A DNA stretch of 21,049 bases, taken from an uncultured Anaeroplasma sp. GTDB taxonomy: Bacteria; Bacillota_I; Bacilli_A; Acholeplasmatales; Anaeroplasmataceae. Positions within the stretch are counted from its first letter, which is position 1. The number at the start of each line of letters is the position of its first letter. The notes under the pieces were generated by a model. It saw nothing but the letters and a program-made list of their open reading frames with translations. It did not search any database and was not told the DNA's origin. Location of the stretch: NCBI GenBank assembly GCA_934216145.1, contig CAKQBG010000037.1, positions 1-21,049 on the forward strand, in the 5' to 3' direction. Below are positions 14,492-21,049 of this stretch, one piece after another. A program made the translations under genes and the position numbers.

Positions 14492-15976
14492 CTAACTATT
14501 TACAATTCTTTTTATAGCCTTAGATACACATCTTGCTGTATCAGATGAAACCATAGAAATATCTGAATATTCGTTTTCTGCTATTTCTCCTGAAAGACCA
14601 TTAATATACGCTCCTAGCGCTACTGAATCTAAAATATTAGCTGTATATCCTAATACACCTGATAATATACCAGTTAGCACATCACCAGAACCAGCCGTAG
14701 CCATTCCAGGAGTTCCGGTAGTAGAAAAATACATATCATCTTTATTCGCAATAATAGTTGTTGGTCCTTTTAATAATAAAGTAACATTATATTTATTAAC
14801 AAATTCTTTAACAATACCTACAGGATCATTTAATATTTCATCAATAGAATATTTTGTCAATCTAGAAAATTCCTTCAAATGAGGAGTTAAAACTATTTGA
14901 CATTTAGCTTTATTTAAAATATTTAAATCCATTTTAGATAATATTGTTAATCCATCCGCATCAATTAATAATCTTTTATTAAAATTTAAAAATAAATAAT
15001 TTAATATTTTTTCCACCTCTAAATCTAATGATATTCCTACTCCAATTGAAAGAACATCTAGCCTATTTATAGCTTTAGCTAGCATATCAGGTTTAAATAT
15101 AAAACTATTACCATTAGATGGTAATGGATAAATAGTAGATTCTAAAACATATGGATATAGCATATTAGAAATAATATCAGGAACAATTATTCTAGATATA
15201 CCACATCCAGAATAAAGGGCACTTTGACCTAATGAGGCTAGCTTTATAGCACCAGGATAATTCTTAGATCCACCCATAATACCTATATAACCATAATCAC
15301 CCTTATTAGAGAAATTACTTCTTTTTCCTAATATTTCCTTAGCTTTATAAATATCAAATAGCTTTACACTAAATTCCCCCTTAAAGCCTAAATCTATTAG
15401 CTTTAATTCTTTTATATAATCCTTAGCCATATTTAAAAAATGACCATATTTATATATTCCGCAGGCTAATACTAAATCAGCTTTTAGAGCATTACTTGAA
15501 AGTCCATTTAAGGAATTAAGTCCTGAATTAATATCAATAGAAATAACATATTTCTTACTATTATTAATAATATCTATAATATAAGCTATTTTAGGATCTA
15601 ATGTACCATGAAAGCCAGTACCAAAAATACAATCAACAATAATATCATAGTTATCAATATTATTAATATTAGCTTCAATATTTATATTGTTATTTATAGC
15701 CTCATTATAATAATAAATACCATCAGTAGAAAAACTATTCTCACATAAATATAACGATGAATTAAAATTATTTTTCTTTAGTATAGAGGATAAAGCGTAG
15801 CCATCACTAGCATTATTACCCTTTCCACAAACAATCAAAATATTACCATACCATTTATAAGACTTATATATTTCTAATGCTACCTCATATATTAGCTCTC
15901 TATTAGTTATATTTTTTTTATTTATATAATCCTCTTCTATTTTCTTCATATCCTTAGGTGAAACAATTTCAAGCAT
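14492..15976 (-). CDS. nnrD: Bifunctional NAD(P)H-hydrate epimerase / ADP-dependent NAD(P)H-hydrate dehydratase
   Basis: It repairs damaged NAD(P)HX. The N-terminal YjeF_N domain (about residues 1-205) epimerises R- to S-NAD(P)HX: CGKGNNASDGYALS, IVDCIFGTGFHG, and SIDINSGLNSLNG. The C-terminal carbohydrate-kinase-like domain (about 220-494) dehydrates the S form with ADP: GYIGIMGGSKNYPGA, LIDADGLTIL, LTPHLKEFSRL, LLKGPTTII and the nucleotide loop GTPGMATAGSGDVLTGILSG. The usual GNNGGDG loop reads GNNASDG here. I chose ATG 15976 (AGGAG at proper distance); the ATG nine bases earlier overlaps that site. It starts just after the tyrS terminator. Confidence 0.93.
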   Translation of the reverse strand: MLEIVSPKDMKKIEEDYINKKNITNRELIYEVALEIYKSYKWYGNILIVCGKGNNASDGYALSSILKKNNFNSSLYLCENSFSTDGIYYYNEAINNNINIEANINNIDNYDIIVDCIFGTGFHGTLDPKIAYIIDIINNSKKYVISIDINSGLNSLNGLSSNALKADLVLACGIYKYGHFLNMAKDYIKELKLIDLGFKGEFSVKLFDIYKAKEILGKRSNFSNKGDYGYIGIMGGSKNYPGAIKLASLGQSALYSGCGISRIIVPDIISNMLYPYVLESTIYPLPSNGNSFIFKPDMLAKAINRLDVLSIGVGISLDLEVEKILNYLFLNFNKRLLIDADGLTILSKMDLNILNKAKCQIVLTPHLKEFSRLTKYSIDEILNDPVGIVKEFVNKYNVTLLLKGPTTIIANKDDMYFSTTGTPGMATAGSGDVLTGILSGVLGYTANILDSVALGAYINGLSGEIAENEYSDISMVSSDTARCVSKAIKRIVNS

Positions 15977-15991
15977 AAAAATCATCTCCTA

Positions 15992-16020
15992 TAAAATAAA
16001 GGGACTGTAAAACAATCCCC
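15992..16020 (-). terminator. Intrinsic terminator of tyrS
   Basis: On the minus strand GGGATTG pairs with CAGTCCC (16001-16007), one G-T pair included, and is followed by TTTATTTTAT. It lies directly after the tyrS stop codon and before the nnrD ribosome site. Confidence 0.7.
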
Positions 16021-16028
16021 TTAATAAA

Positions 16029-17249
16029 TTAATATTTAATAAGTGCGTATAGTTTCTTACCACGGCGTAGAACAACAAATCTACCCTCAATAGCAATATC
16101 CTTTGATAATGTAAAAGACTCATCAGTAACCTTATCACCATTAACTAAAACAGCACCATTTCTAATAAACTCTCTAGCCTCTCTTTTACTTGATGCAAGC
16201 TTAGATTCAATTAACGCATCAACTAAAGTGCCATCATGACCCTCAATAGATGGAAGTTCATTAAAGCCTTCTTCTATTTCATCAGCAGTCAAGCTCTTAA
16301 TATTACCACTAAATAATGCTTCACTAATCTTAATTGCCTCATCATAAGCCTCTTTACCATGAATGAAGGTAATAACCTCACGAGCTAAAGCCTTATGTGC
16401 TTCTCTTAAATGAGGCTGAGTCTTATTCTTTTCCTCAAGCTCTTCAATTTCCTCTTTTGATAGGAATGTTAAGAACTTTAGATAATCAATAACCTTAGAA
16501 TCCTCAGAATTAATAAAGAATTGGTACATTTCATAGGCAGATGTTTTATTAATATCTAACCAAATTGCTTTACCATTTGTCTTACCAAATTTAGAACCAT
16601 CACTCTTAGTTAATAATGGCATTGTAAAGCAATATGCATCCTTACCCTCTTTTTTTCTAATTAGCTCAATACCAGCAGTAATATTTCCCCATTGATCCTG
16701 ACCAGCCACTTGTAATGTAACATTCTTATTCTTATTTAAATACCAGAAATCTAATGCTTGCATAATCATATAAGAGAATTCTGTATAAGTAATACCTGCA
16801 TCCAATCTTCTAGCTATGATATCTTTATTTAGCATATAATTAACATTGAAATATTTACCAAAATCTCTTAAATAATCAATGAAATTCATATCCTTATACC
16901 AATCATAATTGTTAACAACCTCACATCCAAAAAGCTTAGTTAATTGAGCCTTTAGACAATTATAGTTATGTTCAACCTGTTCATATGTAATCATAGGACG
17001 CTCACTATCAGGCTTAGGATCTCCAATAAGTCCTGTACCACCACCTACTAAAATAATAGGATGATGTCCTGCATCCTTTAATCTCTTACAAATTAAAAAG
17101 CTTGAAAAATGACCAATATGAAGACTATCTCCAGTTGGGTCTGTACCAATATAGAAGGTCATTCCTCCTTTATTTAGCTTTTCTCTAATTGATGGATCAG
17201 ATACATCCTTTATTAATCCTCTCCACTCTAATTCCTCATAAATACCCAT
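16029..17249 (-). CDS. tyrS: Tyrosyl-tRNA synthetase
   Basis: It charges tRNA-Tyr with tyrosine using ATP. The class I signature is HIGH at residues 44-47 (GTDPTGDSLHIGHF). The second catalytic loop is KFGKTNG (SDGSKFGKT), the Tyr enzyme form of KMSKS. The tyrosine/tRNA pocket has YTEFSYMIMQALDF and QVAGQDQWGNI. A C-terminal S4 domain starts near residue 340 (LVDALIESKLASSKREAREFIRNGAVLVNGDKV). The length is 406 residues. The frame stays open to 17348, but the extension would be translated from T-box RNA. ATG 17249 has AGGAGG (17259-17264) at the right distance and fits the family N-terminus MGIYEELEWRGLI. It is controlled by the upstream T-box. Confidence 0.97.
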   Translation of the reverse strand: MGIYEELEWRGLIKDVSDPSIREKLNKGGMTFYIGTDPTGDSLHIGHFSSFLICKRLKDAGHHPIILVGGGTGLIGDPKPDSERPMITYEQVEHNYNCLKAQLTKLFGCEVVNNYDWYKDMNFIDYLRDFGKYFNVNYMLNKDIIARRLDAGITYTEFSYMIMQALDFWYLNKNKNVTLQVAGQDQWGNITAGIELIRKKEGKDAYCFTMPLLTKSDGSKFGKTNGKAIWLDINKTSAYEMYQFFINSEDSKVIDYLKFLTFLSKEEIEELEEKNKTQPHLREAHKALAREVITFIHGKEAYDEAIKISEALFSGNIKSLTADEIEEGFNELPSIEGHDGTLVDALIESKLASSKREAREFIRNGAVLVNGDKVTDESFTLSKDIAIEGRFVVLRRGKKLYALIKY

Positions 17250-17459
17250 AAATAATTTCCTCCTAAAAATCAAAAAAAAGTCCCTAGCAAAGCTAAGGAC
17301 GAAAAAACCGCGGTACCACCTTAATTTCATACCAAAAAGATATGACACTTTAAGAATACTCTCAAAGGATGTAATTCAAGATATATTATTTTATCTATTT
17401 TCACCAGCCATAGATTCTCTAAAAAAATGAATATTCTCTACTAAAGCCTCTTCACAGAG
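17250..17459 (-). promoter_or_regulatory. T-box riboswitch (tRNA-Tyr) upstream of tyrS
   Basis: The T-box core AGGTGGTACCGCGG is at 17309-17322 on the minus strand, followed by six Ts and then the terminator. The sequence GGCTGGTGAAAATAG (around 17396-17409), typical of the 3' base of Stem I, lies upstream. A TAT triplet (17410-17412) next to it is a candidate Tyr specifier codon, but the assignment is tentative. A small Stem III-like hairpin (TCATA/TATGA) lies before the core. Uncharged tRNA-Tyr would stabilise the antiterminator and allow tyrS expression. The element occupies essentially all the space from the stop codon of the LacI-family gene to the tyrS start; its 5' end and promoter may overlap that gene's 3' end. 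Confidence 0.93.
17272..17300 (-). terminator. T-box-controlled terminator
   Basis: GTCCTTAGC/GCTAGGGAC-type stem (17280-17300 on the minus strand) with a TTT loop, followed by eight Ts (17272-17279). It is the regulated terminator of the T-box, ending ten bases before the tyrS ribosome site. Confidence 0.88.
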
Positions 17460-18452
17460 CTATTTAGATTCTCTTGAAACAATTCGATAAGGTAATAATA
17501 CCCTTGAATCGGTTACCTCTTCATGCTTCATATACTTTGTTAACAAACGCATAGAAACAGCACCTATATCATACACCGGAGTATCAACACATGTCAAGGT
17601 TGGACGTGATAAAACTGCATATTTTGTATTTTGTAGACCAACAACTGCTACATCCTCAGGGATTCTTAATCCCTTTTTGATAGCACAATTAATGAAACTT
17701 ACAGCAATACTATCACGTACGGCAATAACACCATCAATCTTATGTTGATTTAAAAATTCCTCAAAATGAAATTTATTAATAGAAACATCACCACTAGTAC
17801 GGAATACCATTGGCTCTAAGCCTGCTTCCTTCATAGCGTTAGAATAGCCTATTAATTTATGATTATTAACTGAATATCTTCTTACTGTAGAAACAAGATA
17901 TATATCTCTTCTTCCTTCCTCTAAAAGCTTCTTAGTAATTTCATAAGTAGCCTTTTCGTAATCAATACTTACAGATGGAATATTTGTTTCATCATAGAAA
18001 ACATTACATAAAACTACAGGTATTTGAGCATCCTGAATTTGACCAATAACTAAATCCATTTGTTCATGATCTAATTCATCATTTAAAAATAAAATACCAT
18101 CAACTTGTTCAGCGATTATAACACGCATTGATTCACGAATATCATCATGCTCATTAATTGTAAAAATCTTAACAGCGTAATCATAGTTCTTAGCTATATC
18201 AACAATACCTGTCAACAATTGAGAAACTGAAGCACGTGAAATATCAGCCATAATAATACCGATGGTAGTAGTTTTTCTACTTGCTAAACCTCTAGCAATA
18301 GCGTTAGGACGATATCCTAACTCCTTTATTACATTTAAAACACGATCTCGAGTCTCAGGATTAACCTTCTCAGGGTTATTCATAACTCTACTAACAGTTG
18401 CAAGTGAAACCTTAGCTGCACCAGCAACATCATAAATGGTTGTATTTGCCAT
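17460..18452 (-). CDS. ccpA: LacI/GalR-family transcriptional regulator, CcpA-like
   Basis: The 330-residue protein has an N-terminal LacI helix-turn-helix (TTIYDVAGAAKVSLATVSRVMN, residues 4-25) with the hinge helix NAIARGLASRKTTTIGII (about 50-67). A periplasmic-binding-like effector domain follows to the end. MANTTIYDVA, NPEKVNPETRDRVLNVIKELGYRPNAIARGLASRKTTTIG and the C-terminal SMRLLTKYM strongly resemble CcpA, the global carbon-catabolite regulator that acts with HPr-Ser-P on cre sites. In Bacillus, ccpA also lies in the tyrS neighbourhood, which supports the call. GAGGTGA precedes ATG 18452. A promoter with two cre-like sites upstream suggests autoregulation. It could be another LacI member. 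Confidence 0.85.
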   Translation of the reverse strand: MANTTIYDVAGAAKVSLATVSRVMNNPEKVNPETRDRVLNVIKELGYRPNAIARGLASRKTTTIGIIMADISRASVSQLLTGIVDIAKNYDYAVKIFTINEHDDIRESMRVIIAEQVDGILFLNDELDHEQMDLVIGQIQDAQIPVVLCNVFYDETNIPSVSIDYEKATYEITKKLLEEGRRDIYLVSTVRRYSVNNHKLIGYSNAMKEAGLEPMVFRTSGDVSINKFHFEEFLNQHKIDGVIAVRDSIAVSFINCAIKKGLRIPEDVAVVGLQNTKYAVLSRPTLTCVDTPVYDIGAVSMRLLTKYMKHEEVTDSRVLLPYRIVSRESK

Positions 18453-18479
18453 TTTAAATCACCTCGCATATTTTACTTG

Positions 18480-18508
18480 ATTATAACATAGTATGAAAAT
18501 CTTTTCAA
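18480..18508 (-). promoter_or_regulatory. Sigma-A promoter of the CcpA-like gene
   Basis: On the minus strand, TTGAAA (18503-18508), a 17-base spacer and TATAAT (18480-18485), with an extended TG before the -10. It lies 27 bases upstream of the start codon. Confidence 0.8.
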
Positions 18509-18540
18509 TGATTTCTATCAAAAAAATGAAAACGATTTTA
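18494..18540. promoter_or_regulatory. Two cre-like operator sites upstream of the CcpA-like gene
   Basis: TGAAAATCTTTTCA (18494-18507) has perfect 6-bp TGAAAA/TTTTCA arms and overlaps the -35 and spacer. ATGAAAACGATTTTA (18526-18540) matches the cre form WTGAAARCGYTTWNN except at one core position. The two are spaced about 33 bases apart, roughly three DNA turns. This fits repression of its own promoter by a LacI-family protein. Confidence 0.6.
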
Positions 18541-18594
18541 TAATCGAAAATTCTATTAATATCATTATAAAAAAATTAGTTATTTTAACGAAAA

Positions 18595-19803
18595 TTATAG
18601 TTTTAAAAAGTCATTATAAATATTTCCTGCACCTACTAATAATAAAATCCTATATTTATCAATAAGACTATTAATGTCATTTGAATTAATAACTGAATAG
18701 GAAAGATAGGAATAAAGCTCATTCTCAAGTGAAATGTTTCTTCCTTCTCTAATAGACGTAAAAATAGGTAATAAATAACATTCATCAAATAATCCTAATG
18801 CTTCTTTAAATTCCTCTTTAAAGGCATTAGTTCTTGTATAGGTATGAGGCTCAAAAATAATACAATTACTTAAATTAGGATATTTTTCTTTTATAGTTGA
18901 ATATAATGCTTTAATTTCCGTAGGATGATGTGCATAATCTGCAATAATAATAGTATTATTTATTTTTTTAATTTCAAATCTTCTTTTAGGCATCTTAAAT
19001 TTCTTTAATACATCAATCATCCTTACATATGATATTCCAATTTTCTTCATAGCTATATAGCTAGCCACTAAATCATAAGCATAATGCTTACCATAAAGTG
19101 GAAACTTAAATGCATAATTATCAATAATTACTTTACCATTATAATAATCAAATTGATAATCATTATAGCTATCCGTACCAAAATAAATAATATTATTACC
19201 TATAAGCTTTCTTGCATATTTATCATCACCATTTGCGATAACCTGCTTTGCTTTAATGGCTAGCTTATTAAAGGCATTAAAATATTCAATTTCATTTTTA
19301 TAATAATCAGGGTGATCATAATCAATATTTAAAATAATTAAAATATCAGGAGAATAATTTAAAAAATTCTCCATATATTCACAAGCCTCTATCACAAATA
19401 TATTTCCATCTCCACCACCACTTCCATCACCTATTAGATATTTAGAGGGAATTAGTGAAGAAATTAGTTTTGTCGTTAGAGTTTTACCATGGCTTCCACT
19501 AACACAAATCCAACGATAATCTTTATAATGATAATTTAGAAATTCAGGATATAGCATATATTTATAACCCATTTTCTTTATATATGATGTCACCTTATGG
19601 CTTCTAAAGGCATTTCCAATAATATAAAAATAATGCTTTTTAAGCTTCATATTATAGAAGTCTTCAAAATTTATATATAATCCTTTTTCAGTAAAATAAT
19701 GGTTATTATCATCAACACCTTTAATAATATGTCCTTCACTAATTAATAGCTTCGCAAGCGCACTCATTCCACTACCCTTTATTCCAATTAAATAGTATAT
19801 CAT
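18595..19803 (-). CDS. murC: UDP-N-acetylmuramate--L-alanine ligase
   Basis: It adds L-alanine to UDP-MurNAc in peptidoglycan synthesis. The N-terminal Rossmann part has YYLIGIKGSGMSALA (MurC GIGGxGMS motif). The ATP loop is GSHGKT at residues 103-108. The Mur central-domain acid is in VIEACEY, followed by LNIDYDHPDYY. The C-terminal ligase domain shows RRFEIKKINNTIIIADYAHHPTEIKA and FEPHTYTRT. At 402 residues it is somewhat shorter than many MurC proteins. Lys replaces the common Gly in the first glycine-rich motif (GIKGSGMS). AGGTGA precedes the ATG. No clear terminator separates it from the CcpA-like gene's promoter region. Confidence 0.92.
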   Translation of the reverse strand: MIYYLIGIKGSGMSALAKLLISEGHIIKGVDDNNHYFTEKGLYINFEDFYNMKLKKHYFYIIGNAFRSHKVTSYIKKMGYKYMLYPEFLNYHYKDYRWICVSGSHGKTLTTKLISSLIPSKYLIGDGSGGGDGNIFVIEACEYMENFLNYSPDILIILNIDYDHPDYYKNEIEYFNAFNKLAIKAKQVIANGDDKYARKLIGNNIIYFGTDSYNDYQFDYYNGKVIIDNYAFKFPLYGKHYAYDLVASYIAMKKIGISYVRMIDVLKKFKMPKRRFEIKKINNTIIIADYAHHPTEIKALYSTIKEKYPNLSNCIIFEPHTYTRTNAFKEEFKEALGLFDECYLLPIFTSIREGRNISLENELYSYLSYSVINSNDINSLIDKYRILLLVGAGNIYNDFLKL

Positions 19804-19848
19804 TTAAATCACCTAAATAAATATATGATTAAGAGTAATAAAATAGAC

Positions 19849-19890
19849 AAAAAGACTGTAAAAACTAACAAATTGCTAGATCTCACAGTC
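19849..19890 (-). terminator. Intrinsic terminator upstream of murC
   Basis: On the minus strand GACTGT (19885-19890) pairs with ACAGTC (19854-19859), with inner CTA/TAG pairing, then TTTTTGT. It would end transcription of the broken membrane gene to the right. Confidence 0.7.
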
Positions 19891-19955
19891 AATTTTAGCT
19901 ATGAATAAACCAAATATAAATTGTAACAATTTCAAAAATAAATATACTATATATC

Positions 19956-20213
19956 TCAAAAAAATAGATTGAGATGCATATATAGGATTGTAAAGCTTAA
20001 TAGGAAACATAAGACATATAATATATCTTCAAATCTATTTCTCTTTTCTAGCTTTGGCTGATAGAACAATATAAATGGTACAATTTATACCATATAATAG
20101 AATGAACCAAAGGAGAATTGAGGAATATTAGATTTGTATTTTAATATTAAATCAGCAAGTGATAATGAAAGAATAATAACAACAGCTATTATATTTTTCT
20201 CATATAATAAAGC
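19956..20213 (-). pseudogene. Broken membrane-protein gene (C-terminal remnant)
   Basis: One frame reads ALLYEKNIIAVVIILSLSLADL and so on to a TGA at 19956-19958, interrupted by a single TAA (20085-20087). It encodes about three hydrophobic helices: around AVVIILSLSLADLIL, IVPFILFY and LYVLCFLLSFTILYM, with charged QPKLEKRNRFED between. A terminator follows 66 bases later, as for a former 3' gene end. The family is not recognised. The 5' part is replaced by the recombinase remnant, so an insertion may have cut this gene. Confidence 0.5.
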
Positions 20214-20777
<564 letters not shown>

Positions 20778-20787
<10 letters not shown>

Positions 20788-20970
20788 TCACATCACCTCA
20801 GGTATTATTATAAGCTAGATAGTGTGAAGCTATTTTTCACATTAAACCAATTTTCGGAAAAAAATAAAAGGCTTAATTCAAATTTTAATAAGAAAATCTG
20901 AATCAAACCTAATTTTTTATATTATATAATAATATAACCTTTAAGGTTACATTTTACGTAAGAACACCTT
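20778..20970 (-). repeat. Recombinase leader (copy B), duplicated at 13474-13659
   Basis: On the minus strand this is the leader of the small ORF and recombinase. TATAAT is at 20807-20812, and TGTGAA (20823-20828) and TTCACA (20836-20841) form an inverted repeat just upstream of that box. No good -35 lies at the normal distance, which suggests an activator or unusual promoter. The A+T-rich palindrome around TATTATATAATA is also kept in both copies. The similarity ends near 20970, next to the terminator. Confidence 0.85.
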
Positions 20971-21038
20971 AAAAAAAGGGGCTGTAAAAAAACCTAGGTT
21001 TTGAATTTGAAATCATTACCTAGGTTTACAGCCTTTTT
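20971..21038. terminator. Long bidirectional terminator at the right edge
   Basis: GGCTGTAAA plus four bulged As and CCTAGG (20980-20998) pairs with CCTAGGTTTACAGCC (21019-21033). Seven As precede it (a T tract on the minus strand) and TTTTT follows. It insulates the recombinase leader from a gene that lies to the right outside the window. Confidence 0.85.
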
Positions 21039-21049
21039 AATTTGCATAT

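Noticed and set aside
17250..17348. N-terminal extension of TyrS
   Set aside because: The extension would translate the T-box and its terminator; the family start and a strong ribosome site are at 17249.

Overview
The window is a strongly A+T-rich stretch of a Gram-positive (Bacillota) chromosome. Every supported gene lies on the minus strand, so transcription runs from right to left. The lineage looks like a low-GC, Erysipelotrichia- or Acholeplasma-side member of the Bacilli. It uses the standard code: TGA ends several genes and Trp is TGG. It has peptidoglycan synthesis (murC), a CcpA-like regulator, a tRNA-Tyr T-box, and the sporulation-linked pair ytfI/gerW. No species can be named from the sequence.

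Layout, read in coordinate order. 1-1946: an AlbA_2/HATPase/winged-helix regulator (copy 1) with a striking tandem repeat array in its 5' leader. 1947-8263: rlmCD-type rRNA methyltransferase, single-chain L-serine dehydratase and uvrB, tightly packed, then a Na/phosphate cotransporter with a PhoU-like tail. 8390-11330: rnhA with a viroplasmin-like N-terminus, gerW, a DUF2953 protein, MTA/SAH nucleosidase and ylmH; the last four form a near-gapless operon. 11556-13659: an accessory island with a decayed AlbA_2 copy (copy 3), an intact one (copy 2), its operator-like repeats, and a duplicated recombinase leader. 13868-14426: a probable small RNA with three CUCCC motifs, and an orphan receiver protein. 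14492-19803: housekeeping genes nnrD, tyrS with T-box, ccpA-like regulator with its own operator/promoter, and murC. 19849-21049: remains of a mobile element, with a nonsense-interrupted serine recombinase fragment, its small upstream ORF, a broken membrane-protein gene, and a strong bidirectional terminator at the right edge.

The most interesting signal concerns the two intact AlbA_2 regulators. Each has a 4-residue repeat in the linker just before its winged helix (N-V-S/P-I in copy 1, N-G-E-I in copy 2). The 12-base DNA unit encoding that repeat reappears as a tandem array in the 5' leader of the same gene. The motif differs between the paralogs (consensus AATGTATCGATA versus AATGGCGAAATA), yet within each locus the coding and leader copies match. 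This suggests a co-evolving self-recognition or self-templating regulatory system. The second point is the small-RNA candidate, which presents three Shine-Dalgarno-complementary CUCCC motifs. The third is that the promoter region of the mobile-element recombinase has a second copy placed directly upstream of AlbA_2 copy 2.
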